NCBI GenBank assembly: GCA_028280715.1
Contig: JANQLG010000025.1
Location: forward strand, 149,553-213,552
Length of the DNA: 64,000 nucleotides
Reading direction: 5' to 3'
Origin: Spongiibacteraceae bacterium
GTDB lineage: Bacteria > Pseudomonadota > Gammaproteobacteria > Pseudomonadales > Dasaniaceae
In this document: in pieces, positions 1-9,725 of the stretch
How positions within the stretch are numbered: the first letter of the stretch is position 1
Layout: each line of letters opens with the position of its first letter
Position numbers and translations under genes: made by a program
The notes under the pieces: model-generated
Database searches by the model: none
The model's input: the letters and a program-made list of their open reading frames with translations, nothing else
What the model was told of the DNA's origin: nothing

Positions 1-452
1 ATCCATTGTTTGACCAATTGTGTCAGTGCTTTTTGATCATAGTTTTCGCAGTGGGCCTGATAGGGGCCTTGCAATAATATTTCTCCCACTCCCTCGGTAA
101 ATTCGTTAGTGTTTCCCGATTGATTAAGGTAGTGAAGCCATTGTTGTCCAGACATGGATGCAGTGCTTGATTGGCCTGATGCAGCTTGCACTGTTTGCTT
201 CAACAAACCATTAAGTGATTGCAGGTAGGCTTGTGCCGTTATGTTGGAGGATTGCAGTTGAACAAGTTCCTGTAAGGCTAAACGACGATACAGGTTTTTT
301 TGTCGATGATGTCGCCACCGATAAACAGTAAGTAGCAAAGCAGCGAGTAGTAGCAACGCAAGAATCCACCAGCCCGGAGCAGGCGGCCATGCAGAAACAG
401 CTTCAGGTAAATGCAAATCGCGCAGCTTGGTTAGAGGGTCGTGTTCAGGCAT
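1..452 (-). CDS. DUF4381 domain protein (partial, 3' end outside window)
   Basis: The first 150 codons of a leftward gene are visible; its end lies beyond the window. The ATG is at 452, two bases after the stop of the DUF58 gene. The N-terminus is polar, then a Pro-Pro-Ala-Pro-Gly-Trp-Trp stretch leads into a single membrane segment rich in Leu/Ala (about residues 31-46) and a basic stop-transfer region. This is the hallmark of DUF4381 proteins, which are about 160-180 residues long and regularly follow MoxR and DUF58 genes, before von Willebrand A-domain genes. The visible remainder is a cytoplasmic helical region. By analogy it is the membrane anchor of a MoxR/vWA chaperone-like complex; its molecular function is not established. 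Confidence 0.85.
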   Translation of the reverse strand, partial: MPEHDPLTKLRDLHLPEAVSAWPPAPGWWILALLLLAALLLTVYRWRHHRQKNLYRRLALQELVQLQSSNITAQAYLQSLNGLLKQTVQAASGQSSTASMSGQQWLHYLNQSGNTNEFTEGVGEILLQGPYQAHCENYDQKALTQLVKQW

Positions 453-454
453 TT

Positions 455-1444
455 TTACCGACTTCCCCGATAATGGGTATTGCCATAGTACTGCAACAAA
501 ACGGCTAAGGGCGAATCCTCAGTCGAAATATTAATCATTGGAATACCGAGTCTTCCAAACTGTTGAGACAGGTGATGTTTCTTCTCTTCAAAATGCTGAC
601 GATAATCTTGGCGTGCCCTTTTACTACCGGTGTAAATCTGATGACGCTGTTCACCATTGGTAATGGTGTACTGACCGGCGCGAGGTAAATGCTGTTCTAG
701 TGGGTCGTAAACAAATAAAGCAGTGATTTCACAATGACGAGATAATTGATACAGGTGTTTTTCACTTTCTCCCTGCTGCAGTCCGGCGAAGTCACCGATT
801 AAAAACAGGGTACTACCTGGTCTGGCGATACGGCGTAGTTCTATTAAAGATTGCTCCAGTGTTTCACCCTCTTCAAGGTTAACCCCGCTGTGTTTATTGA
901 GAGCTTGATTAAACTCTAATAATTGATGACAGAGCGAAAGTACAGATTGTCTGCTGCGGCGTGGGCGAATTTCCTGATGGGAGTCATTGCCAAATACCAG
1001 GCCGCCAACGCGATCATTATTTTTCAGGCCGGCCCAGGCAATGAGGGCGCTGAGATAGCAGGCGGTGACGGATTTAAAACAGTGTTGGCTGCCAAAGAAC
1101 ATGGGTTGCCGTTGATCGGTGACAATCAGCAGTGGCCGTTCGCGTTCTTCCCGAAATAATTTCGTATAGGCTTTTCCACTGCGCGCAGTAACTCGCCAAT
1201 CAATGGTGCGAATATCATCACCTGCCTGATAGGCGCGAACCTCTTCAAAATCCAGGCCTCTGCCACGGAAGTTGGTTTTGTTAGGGCCTGCCAGCAAACT
1301 CAAGGCCTTGCGTCGCTGTTGCAGATTAATATCGCCGGCAACAAAACGGGCATTAATCAGCTCTTCCAGTGTTGTGTAGGCTCCGCTAGGTCTTTGTTCA
1401 AGACCGCTGTTGCTGCGAATGTTAATGTTGCTGCTGGACACCAT
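455..1444 (-). CDS. DUF58 domain protein, MoxR-operon partner
   Basis: This 329-residue protein has no signal peptide or obvious membrane segment. Residues about 59-95 carry the DUF58 signature: Gly-Arg-Gly-Leu-Asp-Phe-Glu followed by a Tyr-Gln-x-Gly-Asp-Asp-x-Arg-x-Ile-Asp-Trp block and a conserved Arg-Glu-Glu-Arg. The second half resembles a vWA-like fold. The start codon overlaps the last base of the moxR stop (TAATG), which implies translational coupling. Such proteins are thought to act with MoxR ATPases in metal insertion or maturation of client proteins at the envelope; the client here is unknown. Confidence 0.9.
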   Translation of the reverse strand: MVSSSNINIRSNSGLEQRPSGAYTTLEELINARFVAGDINLQQRRKALSLLAGPNKTNFRGRGLDFEEVRAYQAGDDIRTIDWRVTARSGKAYTKLFREERERPLLIVTDQRQPMFFGSQHCFKSVTACYLSALIAWAGLKNNDRVGGLVFGNDSHQEIRPRRSRQSVLSLCHQLLEFNQALNKHSGVNLEEGETLEQSLIELRRIARPGSTLFLIGDFAGLQQGESEKHLYQLSRHCEITALFVYDPLEQHLPRAGQYTITNGEQRHQIYTGSKRARQDYRQHFEEKKHHLSQQFGRLGIPMINISTEDSPLAVLLQYYGNTHYRGSR

Positions 1445-2409
1445 TAAGCCACAGGCACCTTGTTTAGTAGTTCATTGATGACATCGTCAGTGTTAATACC
1501 ATTGGCTTCAGCCTCAAAACTGACGATCAAGCGATGGCGCAGAACATCGGTAGCCACAGCCTGAACATCATCAGGGCTGACAAAATCCTTGCCCTGCAAC
1601 CAGGCTAATGCTCTGGCGCAGCGGTCCAGCGACAGAGTGCCTCTGGGGCTGGCACCAAATTCAATCCAGTTAGCCAGGTCTTTGCTGTAATGCGATGGGT
1701 CTCTTGTTGCCATCACTAATTGCACAATGTATTCCTCAACGGGGGCGGCCATGTGCATGGCCAGTATTTGTTGACGGGCGGTAAAAATTACCTGTTGTGT
1801 GATCGGCTCCGGTTGAGTGATCTGTTCCGCGTTGCTTATCGATTCGTTGCGTACCAGTTGCAAGATTTTTCTCTCTGCTTCCACGCTGGGGTAGTCCACG
1901 TTCACATGCATCAGGAAGCGATCGAGCTGTGCCTCAGGCAGGGGGTAAGTACCTTCCTGTTCAATCGGGTTTTGTGTGGCCATCACCAGAAATAACTCGG
2001 GAAGAGGGTAGGTGGTTTTGCCGACGCTGATCTGTCTCTCTGCCATTGCTTCAAGCAGTGCTGATTGTACCTTTGCTGGGGCTCGGTTGATTTCGTCAGC
2101 TAATACCAGGTTGTGGAATATGGGCCCATGTTGAAATTGGAAACTGCCGTCTTCGGGTCTAAATACGTCGGTGCCAGTGATATCACCCGGCAATAGGTCG
2201 GGAGTAAACTGCACGCGGTGGAAGTTGCCTTCAATGCCCTCCGCTAACGTTTTGATGGCTTTTGTTTTAGCCAGCCCGGGTGCGCCTTCGACCAGCAAGT
2301 GGCCATCGGCAAGCAGGGCAATGAGTAGTCTTTCGACCAGATTTTCCTGGCCAACAATGTGAGATGTCAGCCAGGTTTTTAATTGTTGAATAGAGTGTTG
2401 TTCGCTCAT
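1444..2409 (-). CDS. MoxR-family AAA+ ATPase
   Basis: This is a 321-residue AAA+ ATPase of the MoxR family. Walker A is Gly-Ala-Pro-Gly-Leu-Ala-Lys-Thr at residues 42-49, with Leu-Ala in place of the usual x-Gly, as is typical of MoxR. Walker B is Leu-Ala-Asp-Glu-Ile-Asn-Arg-Ala, followed by the sensor 1 Ala-Thr-Gln-Asn-Pro. The longest open frame begins at 2562, but the extra 51 residues do not resemble the family; starting at ATG 2409 gives the usual length of about 320. It is first gene of the leftward operon with the DUF58 and DUF4381 genes and is divergent from gdhB. It probably acts as an ATP-driven chaperone for a vWA-type partner. Confidence 0.93.
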   Translation of the reverse strand: MSEQHSIQQLKTWLTSHIVGQENLVERLLIALLADGHLLVEGAPGLAKTKAIKTLAEGIEGNFHRVQFTPDLLPGDITGTDVFRPEDGSFQFQHGPIFHNLVLADEINRAPAKVQSALLEAMAERQISVGKTTYPLPELFLVMATQNPIEQEGTYPLPEAQLDRFLMHVNVDYPSVEAERKILQLVRNESISNAEQITQPEPITQQVIFTARQQILAMHMAAPVEEYIVQLVMATRDPSHYSKDLANWIEFGASPRGTLSLDRCARALAWLQGKDFVSPDDVQAVATDVLRHRLIVSFEAEANGINTDDVINELLNKVPVA

Positions 2410-2618
2410 GTGTCGATTGTCGTTATCTTTAAATTCTTGTTGATTAAAAAAACACCAGATTAACCCCTTTTTTATGTATGTTGCGGGCCTCTGGCAGCGT
2501 CTTTTGACAGTGTCTCCGTCGCAAGTTCCTACTGAGCTGCTAATTGTACAATTTTCTAACAAAATCGGTAGCTTAAGCTAAGCTGTTATATAAAAAGTGA
2601 GCACCTGACCGAGAGTGA

Positions 2619-5600
2619 GTGAACAGGATGATGGGTCTACAGCAGGAACAGGAGCGGTTGCTGGCTGACATTACAGCTGAAATTAATAAGCGTCTTCCTC
2701 CGGATGATGCGGATGCAGTGATTGAATTTGCCAATCAAACCTATCGGGGTTGTTCGCCACATGACTTTGCCGATCGTGAAGCCAGTGATATGGGGAGTGC
2801 AACATTAGCTAGCTGGCAGTTTATTCAGAGTTTTAAAGATGCCGTTTCCAAAGTGCGGATCTTTACACCTGAATACAAAAAGCACGGTTGGCATTTATCT
2901 CATACCGTCGTCAGTATCCACTGTCGTAATATGCCATTTGTTACAGACTCTATCCGTGGTGAGCTAAACAGACGCGGTCTCACTATTCATATTATTCATA
3001 GCACCATTTTAAGTACGATACGTGATACAGATAATCGGTTAAAAGAGTTGTTGCCTGCCAGATCAGTGATGAAACCAGAAGATGGTTATCATTTTTCTGA
3101 AGAGGTTTTGTTGTACTTTGAGATTGGGCGTTGCACCAATGAGCATGAGATTACCGATATTCGAATGGCTCTTGAGGGAATTATTGGTGAGGTAGCTTTT
3201 GCTGTTGATGATTTTCCCAATGTATTAGCCAAAGTAAAATCGACTATTGGTTTTTTGCAACACTCTTCCGTTGCGGAGCCTGAAAAGAAAGAGGCTACAG
3301 CTTTTCTTGACTGGATACATGAAGGGCAATTTACATTTCTTGGTTACGAACATCTGAAAGTTGATTATCAAAATGGTGAGGCTAATGTTGAGCGGGTTAG
3401 TGGATCTGAATTAGGCCATTTAAAGCAGCGCGGCTCTTCTGGTGTTATTGATCTACAGCGAGCTATTAATACCAATACGCCCCAGCAATTACATCAGTCT
3501 ATCGTTTTTTCTAAGTCTTCTCTGCGTTCGAGGGTGCATCGTTTGGTGTATCCGGATTATGTGCTGGTTCGAATTTTTGATGACAAAGGTCGTATCAGTG
3601 ATGAGCATCGTTTTATGGGTTTGTACACTTCTCGTGTGTATACCATGCGCCCAGGTCTTATACCGATTATTCGAGGAAAGGTTGTAGATGTGCTGGATCG
3701 TTCGGGGTTGGACCCGAAAACACATGAAGGCAAGGATCTTGTAAGACTGCTGGATATTTTCCCCCGCGATGAATTATTCCAAAGCAGCGTCAGTGAATTG
3801 TTTGCCACGGCAATGAATGTGAATCGTATTCAGGAGCGAAGGCAGGTTCGCTTGTTTGTACGTTACGATGTTGCCAGAAAATTTGTTAATTGCCTGGTTT
3901 ATGTTCCTCGGGATATTTATCGCACAGAGTTGAGGAAAAAGATTCAGGACTTGCTTTGCAATGCATTTGGCGCAGAGGAGTCAGAGTTCACCACCTTCTT
4001 TTCAGAATCTGTATTAACGCGCACACATTTTGTACTACGTGTTAACCCAGTGCATGAAATAAAAGTGAAAATCGCTACATTGGAAGAGGAAGTCGTTAAA
4101 GTGACTATGTCTTGGAAAGAATATTTTAAAAAATATCTGATTGAAGAGTTTGGTGAGGAGCAAGGTGGTCAACTAGTTGATAATTATATCGATGCCTTTA
4201 GCCCAGGTTATATGGATGATTTTGAACCAAGAGCGGCTATTGATGATATCAATAAAATTTCTTCTCTCAATGACTCAAATGATATAGCAATGACCTTTTA
4301 TCGTCGTCTCGATGAGAGTGAGCAGTCAATGCGTTTTCGTTTATTTCATCTTGATACCGCATTATCACTTTCCGATGTGATGCCCGTTTTGGAACATTTG
4401 GGTTTGCGTGTTGAAAGTGAGCATCCCTATGGTATTAAACGTAAAGATGGAAAGAATATATGGATTCATGAATTTTCACTGACCTATGGTCTCAATGTTG
4501 AAATTAATTTTGATAAAGTTAGCGAAAACTTTCGGGAAGCCTTTCGTCGGATATGGATGGGCGATGCGGAAAGTGATGCCTTTAATCGCTTGATTATTGG
4601 TGCAAGCCTTGGCTGGCGACAGATTGCTATGTTGCGTGCTTATGCCCGATATATGAAACAAATTCGGTTTAATTTTAGTGATCATTATATTGCGGATACA
4701 TTATGTAATCACTTAGATATTACTGAAAAAATTGTTGAGTTTTTTAATCTCCGTTTCGGTACGGAATGTTTGCAAGGCAGTAATGGAGATGATGAGTTAA
4801 GTAAAGAGGAACAGACAGAGCAGTTTATTATTGAGTGCCTGGACAATGTAGAGAACCTTAATGAAGATAATATAATTCGTAGTTACTTGGCGCTGATTAA
4901 AGCCACGCTTCGCACCAATTATTTTCAAAGAAATTCAGGCGACGAATTGAAAAATTATTTTTCCTTTAAATTATCGCCTAACCAAATTCCCGATATTCCG
5001 CTGCCTATCCCAATGTATGAAATTTTTGTTTATTCGCCACGGGTAGAAGGTGTTCATCTACGTGGGGGTAAAGTGGCGCGAGGTGGATTGCGCTGGTCAG
5101 ACAGACAAGAAGATTTTCGTACTGAAGTATTGGGTCTGGTAAAAGCACAGCAGGTGAAGAATGCGGTTATTGTTCCAACTGGAGCTAAAGGTGGATTTGT
5201 TGCCAAGCAGTTGCCTGTAGATGGAGATCGTGAGGCAATACAACAAGAAGGAATAAACTGCTATAAAATTTTTATTCAGGGTTTATTGGATGTCACAGAC
5301 AATTTAATAGATGGAAAAATTATTCCACCTAGTGAAGTGGTTAGAAAGGACGATGATGATAGTTATTTGGTAGTGGCGGCAGATAAAGGCACCGCTACTT
5401 TTTCGGATATTGCCAATCAGCTTGCCATTAATAGTGGTTTCTGGTTGGGCGATGCTTTCGCCTCGGGTGGCAGCGCTGGTTATGACCACAAAAAGATGGG
5501 TATAACCGCAAAAGGCGCGTGGGTTTCTGTACAAAGACACTTTAGAGAGATTGGTATCAATGTGCAGGAAACCGATTTTACAGTAGTGGGTGTTGGTGAT

Positions 5601-7496
5601 ATGGGGGGCGATGTGTTTGGCAACGGCATGTTGTTGTCAGAGCATATTCAGTTGGTTTGTGCTTTTAATCATATGCATATTTTTGTTGATCCCGATCCTG
5701 ACGCTGCAACCAGTTTTATTGAGCGCAAACGCTTGTTTGAAATGCCTCGTTCCAGTTGGGATGATTACAACCGTGAATTAATTTCCAAAGGTGGTGGTAT
5801 TTTCAGAAGAGCGGCTAAATCAATTGCAATTACGCCAGAGATGAAGGAACGTTTTGATATCACTGAAGATTCGATGACGCCGACGAATTTTATTCACTCC
5901 GTTTTAAAAGCGCCTGTGGATTTGTTATGGAATGGGGGTATTGGTACTTACATTAAATCTGCCCAGGAAACACATGGCGATGTGGGTGATAAAGCCAATG
6001 ATTCTCTGCGCGTTAATGGCAATGAATTACGCTGTAAGGTTGTTGGAGAGGGCGGTAATCTGGGTGTTACACAGCTGGGGCGTGTTGAGTTTGCCTTAAA
6101 TGGCGGGCACATTAACACTGATTTTATTGATAATGCTGCAGGTGTTGATTGCTCTGACCATGAGGTCAATATCAAGATTCTTCTCAATGGTGTTGTTGCT
6201 TCCGATGATATGACCGGAAAGCAGCGTAACCAATTACTTGAGCAAATGACTGACACTGTTTCCGATTTGGTATTAGAAAATAATTACAAACAAACTCAGG
6301 CTTTAAGTTTGGCTGAACGTGAAGCCTTTATGCGACTGGCTGAGTATCGACGACTGATTCAGGATATGGAATCAGCTGGCAAATTGAATCGTCAGTTGGA
6401 ATTCCTTCCGGCCGATGATGAACTACAAGAACGTCGAGGCAGTGCAAAAGGTTTAACGCGTCCAGAGTTGTCAGTATTAATTTCCTATGTGAAGTCCCAG
6501 TTAAAAGAAGAATTAATCGATACTACGGTACCTAATGATGAATTTATGGCTAACGCGGTTGAAACGGCATTTCCGCAACGATTACGTGATGACTTTAAAG
6601 CGCTCATTCACGACCACCGTTTGCGTCGGGAAATTATTTCCACTCAATTAGCCAACGATATGATCAATCATATGGGCATTACGTTTGTTGGCCGTATGGA
6701 GCAGTCTACCGGGGTTTCTAAAGCAGATATTGTCAGTGGTTATGTTACTGCCCGAGAAGTTTTTGATATGCCGTCAATATGGGATCAAGTAGAAGCACTG
6801 GATTACCAAGTAAGTAGTGAATTGCAAATGGAAATGATGGCGGCTTTGAATCGTTTAATACGTCGGGCCAGTCGTTGGTTTATTCGTAATCGCCGTGGTG
6901 AAATTCATCCCGCTTCAGAAATAGCAAACTTTAGAGATTCAGTAAGGGATCTGCGCGCTCAGCTTGGTGCTATTACCAGTGGTAAAACTAAAGAAACTTA
7001 TGAGCAGGCGTTTGATCAATATACTGAACAAGGCGTACCTAAAGAATTAGCTTCATATATCGCCAGTGTTCGAGAACTGTATCCGTTTTTGAGTATTATT
7101 GATGCGGCGCAGACTATCGATGCGCCGGTAAATAAAGTGGCACAATTGTTTTTCTCTTTGGCAGAGCGTTTGCAGCTGGATTGGTTTGCTGCCCAGATTT
7201 CAGATCTGAAAATAGAGAATCATTGGCAGGCTATCGCGCGCGAATCCTATCGTGATGACTTGGAATGGCAAATGCGTAATTTGACCGTCGGTGCGATGCG
7301 TCATATTTGCGAAAAAGGCGACATTGAGGCTTGTATTGATCGCTGGATGGAGCAGCAGAACCTGTTGGTTGAGCGCTGGCAGGAAATGTTAGCAAACTTG
7401 CAGGCAACGGAGACACAGGAATTTGCAATGTTTTCTGTGGCCATCCGAGAGCTTTTGGATCTTGCTCAAAGCAGTAAGTATGGGGAAGTCGCCTGA
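2619..7496 (+). CDS. gdhB: NAD-specific glutamate dehydrogenase, 180-kDa class
   Basis: This 1,625-residue protein belongs to the large NAD-dependent glutamate dehydrogenases (the P. aeruginosa enzyme is about 1,620 residues). It converts glutamate to 2-oxoglutarate and ammonium in the cytoplasm, mainly for catabolism. The long N-terminal part carries the ACT-like regulatory regions of the family. The catalytic core begins near residue 820 with Arg-Gly-Gly-Leu-Arg-Trp-Ser-Asp-Arg, followed by the substrate-lysine motif Pro-Thr-Gly-Ala-Lys-Gly-Gly-Phe (about 852). The dinucleotide-binding Val-Gly-Asp-Met-Gly-Gly-Asp-Val is near 990. The frame opens with GTG at 2619; ATG codons at 2628 and 2631 are equally possible because an AGG lies just before them. 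No frameshift was seen. It is transcribed divergently from moxR. Confidence 0.96.
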   Translation: MNRMMGLQQEQERLLADITAEINKRLPPDDADAVIEFANQTYRGCSPHDFADREASDMGSATLASWQFIQSFKDAVSKVRIFTPEYKKHGWHLSHTVVSIHCRNMPFVTDSIRGELNRRGLTIHIIHSTILSTIRDTDNRLKELLPARSVMKPEDGYHFSEEVLLYFEIGRCTNEHEITDIRMALEGIIGEVAFAVDDFPNVLAKVKSTIGFLQHSSVAEPEKKEATAFLDWIHEGQFTFLGYEHLKVDYQNGEANVERVSGSELGHLKQRGSSGVIDLQRAINTNTPQQLHQSIVFSKSSLRSRVHRLVYPDYVLVRIFDDKGRISDEHRFMGLYTSRVYTMRPGLIPIIRGKVVDVLDRSGLDPKTHEGKDLVRLLDIFPRDELFQSSVSELFATAMNVNRIQERRQVRLFVRYDVARKFVNCLVYVPRDIYRTELRKKIQDLLCNAFGAEESEFTTFFSESVLTRTHFVLRVNPVHEIKVKIATLEEEVVKVTMSWKEYFKKYLIEEFGEEQGGQLVDNYIDAFSPGYMDDFEPRAAIDDINKISSLNDSNDIAMTFYRRLDESEQSMRFRLFHLDTALSLSDVMPVLEHLGLRVESEHPYGIKRKDGKNIWIHEFSLTYGLNVEINFDKVSENFREAFRRIWMGDAESDAFNRLIIGASLGWRQIAMLRAYARYMKQIRFNFSDHYIADTLCNHLDITEKIVEFFNLRFGTECLQGSNGDDELSKEEQTEQFIIECLDNVENLNEDNIIRSYLALIKATLRTNYFQRNSGDELKNYFSFKLSPNQIPDIPLPIPMYEIFVYSPRVEGVHLRGGKVARGGLRWSDRQEDFRTEVLGLVKAQQVKNAVIVPTGAKGGFVAKQLPVDGDREAIQQEGINCYKIFIQGLLDVTDNLIDGKIIPPSEVVRKDDDDSYLVVAADKGTATFSDIANQLAINSGFWLGDAFASGGSAGYDHKKMGITAKGAWVSVQRHFREIGINVQETDFTVVGVGDMGGDVFGNGMLLSEHIQLVCAFNHMHIFVDPDPDAATSFIERKRLFEMPRSSWDDYNRELISKGGGIFRRAAKSIAITPEMKERFDITEDSMTPTNFIHSVLKAPVDLLWNGGIGTYIKSAQETHGDVGDKANDSLRVNGNELRCKVVGEGGNLGVTQLGRVEFALNGGHINTDFIDNAAGVDCSDHEVNIKILLNGVVASDDMTGKQRNQLLEQMTDTVSDLVLENNYKQTQALSLAEREAFMRLAEYRRLIQDMESAGKLNRQLEFLPADDELQERRGSAKGLTRPELSVLISYVKSQLKEELIDTTVPNDEFMANAVETAFPQRLRDDFKALIHDHRLRREIISTQLANDMINHMGITFVGRMEQSTGVSKADIVSGYVTAREVFDMPSIWDQVEALDYQVSSELQMEMMAALNRLIRRASRWFIRNRRGEIHPASEIANFRDSVRDLRAQLGAITSGKTKETYEQAFDQYTEQGVPKELASYIASVRELYPFLSIIDAAQTIDAPVNKVAQLFFSLAERLQLDWFAAQISDLKIENHWQAIARESYRDDLEWQMRNLTVGAMRHICEKGDIEACIDRWMEQQNLLVERWQEMLANLQATETQEFAMFSVAIRELLDLAQSSKYGEVA

Positions 7497-7543
7497 TGAG
7501 ATAAAATGCCCCCAACATTTTCCTCAGAGCCGTATTTAGTGAG

Positions 7544-8302
7544 ATGGATGTAATGGCGAAATATTTTACGTCCCTTTATGTTATCTGTTTATTTCTTGCT
7601 GGCTCAGTAATGGCGCAGGAATCAGTTAGCCAACAGCATCTCATTAAGGTAGGTACTTCTGGTTCTCTGCCTGCGTACAGCTATATTGATGGTCGGCATG
7701 TTGGACTTACTACGGAGTTATATCGTGAATTGATCGAGTTAGTGGAACCAACTGCTGATATCGAGTTTGTTATTGCTCCTCCACCACGTCTTTGGCAGGA
7801 AATAGTAGCAGGAAAAATTGATTTAAATTTAACCTTGTCCAAAGATTTACCCAGTAACGCAGTCATTATTTATCAGGCAAATGTAGATTTTGTCGAGTTA
7901 TGGAGTCTAAAGCCCAAACCAATAGACCCTAATGAAGATCTGACAAAGATAAAAATTGCTACCCACTGGTCACATGTAAATAATCCGATAATAAGCAAGA
8001 TTGATCCAACAGTGGTATCGAACTATACACTTTTAATGAATATGTTGATTGGTGGTCGAGTCGATGCTGTGATGGCGACCAAATACACATTTCTCTATAC
8101 CGCCTTACAACAAGAGCTTGATCTAGATCTTTTCCATCATCAAAGTTTTCAATCTGCTACGTTGACTTTATTTACATATCAAGGTTCGAGAGTAGCTAAT
8201 AATCTGGAGCCGTGGCAAAGGGTGGCTAAACAGGTAATGAGTGAAGAGAGCCATGAACCACGTTGGCAGCGTTTTTTACAATCCATTAAAAAGATAGAAT
8301 GA
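7544..8302 (+). CDS. Periplasmic solute-binding-like protein (SBP family 3 type)
   Basis: A 252-residue protein with a clear signal peptide ending Val-Met-Ala-Gln (cleavage near residue 24). The mature part starts with a Lys-Val-Gly-Thr-Ser-Gly strand and continues with the alternating strand/helix pattern of bacterial extracellular solute-binding proteins family 3. In marine gammaproteobacteria many such stand-alone proteins are not linked to an ABC permease, and none is present here. The ligand is unknown. A second in-frame ATG at 7553 is a plausible start because GGA lies five bases before it. It follows gdhB by 47 bases and may be co-transcribed. Confidence 0.75.
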   Translation: MDVMAKYFTSLYVICLFLAGSVMAQESVSQQHLIKVGTSGSLPAYSYIDGRHVGLTTELYRELIELVEPTADIEFVIAPPPRLWQEIVAGKIDLNLTLSKDLPSNAVIIYQANVDFVELWSLKPKPIDPNEDLTKIKIATHWSHVNNPIISKIDPTVVSNYTLLMNMLIGGRVDAVMATKYTFLYTALQQELDLDLFHHQSFQSATLTLFTYQGSRVANNLEPWQRVAKQVMSEESHEPRWQRFLQSIKKIE

Positions 8303-8345
8303 GCTGGTGTTTATTGTTTACGTTTTATTTAAGCTGAAATGTACT

Positions 8346-8564
8346 ATGTATCGTATCATTGTTGATTTAACTATTACTGCTGACGAGTATATAAAGCGAT
8401 ATCAAACTGTTGGTGCTGTTGTCCATACTCGAAGTCGAGATGGTAGAAAAGTACAGTTTCCCGCCGGGATACTGCAGCCTTATGTTACTCATTCTGGAAT
8501 TCAAGGTACATTTCAGATTGAGTTTGATAACTTGGGTAAGTTTCAAAAAATAACCGTACTTTAA
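8346..8564 (+). CDS. DUF2835 family small protein
   Basis: A 72-residue protein starting Met-Tyr-Arg-Ile. It matches the DUF2835 pattern: a strand at the start, a Tyr-x-x-x-Tyr-Gln helix, Ser-Arg-Asp-Gly-Arg-x-Val-x-Phe-Pro-Ala, Leu-Gln-Pro-Tyr-Val-Thr-His, Gly-Ile-x-Gly and a closing Phe-x-Ile-Glu-Phe-Asp strand. The open frame extends upstream to 8307, but the extra 13 residues are not part of the family and the ATG at 8346 gives the normal length of about 70. Function is unknown. Such genes lie close to pyrD in pseudomonads, as recalled, and the same order is seen here. Confidence 0.85.
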   Translation: MYRIIVDLTITADEYIKRYQTVGAVVHTRSRDGRKVQFPAGILQPYVTHSGIQGTFQIEFDNLGKFQKITVL

Positions 8565-8692
8565 CTTTCCTGTTTTCTGTATTTCCCTATGCGCAGTGAT
8601 TAGTTTATGCTCTCGGCCTTATATGAGAGCAGACTAGGGCGTAGCAGCCTGGCTCCTAGCTGAACTTCTAAGCCAACAATACCGAGATAACG

Positions 8693-9706
8693 ATGTATCC
8701 ATTATTACGACGATTACTGTTTTGTTTTTCACCAGAGACTTCTCACCATATTTCTTTGGCTGCTATCAAATGGTGTGAACGATTAAAACTCAGTGGCTTA
8801 GTCGCAGTTAAGCCACCGGAGAAACCGGTGGAAGTGATGGGAATTCGATTTCCAAATCCGGTAGGGTTGGCCGCAGGTCTTGATAAAAATGCAGATTATA
8901 TCGATGGCTTAGCTGCGCTGGGCTTTGGTTTTGTTGAGGTGGGTACAGTAACGCCTCGACCACAACCTGGTAATCCGCAGCCGCGTTTATTTCGTCTGCC
9001 AGAAGCCTGCGCCATTATTAATCGCATGGGATTTAATAATGAGGGTGTCGACTATTTGGTTGAGCAAGTGAAACGCAGCAATTTTTCGGGTGTGTTGGGA
9101 ATTAATATCGGTAAAAACAAAGATACACCGGCAGAACAGGCTGTCGATGATTATGTCATTTGCATGCAAAAAGTGTATCCCTATGCGTCCTATATTACGG
9201 TCAACCTGTCTTCGCCAAATACGCCAGGTTTAAGAGATCTACAATTTGGTGAGCCGCTTGAGCAATTACTGGATAAGTTGAAGAAAGAGCAATCAGGCTT
9301 GGCTGAAAAGCACGGACGTTATGTTCCATTAGCGGTAAAAATTGCACCGGATATGGTGGAGGAAGATATTTTTCAGGTTGCTGATGTTTTCAAGAAATAT
9401 GACATTGATGCTGTGATTGCAACTAATACAACTATTGCACGTGATAAGGTTGAGCAGCTGGCCAGCGGTAAGGAAAGTGGCGGGTTAAGTGGTGCACCGT
9501 TAACCGAACAATCCACTAAGGTGATTGCTATTTTGGCAAAGGCTTTGGATGGCAAGCTACCGATCATTGGTGTTGGCGGAATTATGACCGGTGAAGATGC
9601 CAAAGCAAAAATTGAGGCAGGAGCGTCTCTGGTACAGATTTATAGTGGTTTTATTTATAAAGGCCCGAAGCTGATAGAGGACTCAGTTCGAGCGATCAAC
9701 CACTAA
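8693..9706 (+). CDS. pyrD: Dihydroorotate dehydrogenase (quinone), class 2
   Basis: A 337-residue class 2 PyrD. It oxidises dihydroorotate to orotate with quinone at the inner membrane in pyrimidine synthesis. Visible features are the amphipathic N-terminal membrane-association helices (residues 1-40), Gly-Leu-Ala-Ala-Gly-Leu-Asp-Lys-Asn at the FMN site and Asn-Arg-Met-Gly-Phe-Asn. The [10 protein letters not shown] loop contains the catalytic Ser of class 2 enzymes. The C-terminal Gly-Val-Gly-Gly-Ile phosphate-binding loop is also present. Length matches the E. coli protein (336). A weak AT-rich hairpin (9720-9738) follows the gene. Confidence 0.97.
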   Translation: MYPLLRRLLFCFSPETSHHISLAAIKWCERLKLSGLVAVKPPEKPVEVMGIRFPNPVGLAAGLDKNADYIDGLAALGFGFVEVGTVTPRPQPGNPQPRLFRLPEACAIINRMGFNNEGVDYLVEQVKRSNFSGVLGINIGKNKDTPAEQAVDDYVICMQKVYPYASYITVNLSSPNTPGLRDLQFGEPLEQLLDKLKKEQSGLAEKHGRYVPLAVKIAPDMVEEDIFQVADVFKKYDIDAVIATNTTIARDKVEQLASGKESGGLSGAPLTEQSTKVIAILAKALDGKLPIIGVGGIMTGEDAKAKIEAGASLVQIYSGFIYKGPKLIEDSVRAINH

Positions 9707-9725
9707 CGAATTGCTATAAAAAAAC

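Noticed and set aside
948..1159. Rightward frame inside the DUF58 gene
   Set aside because: It is an antisense shadow of a well-supported gene; many similar frames across the window were dropped for the same reason.
1444..2562. Longer MoxR reading frame from 2562
   Set aside because: The extra 51 residues are unlike the family and would extend into the region needed for the divergent gdhB promoter.
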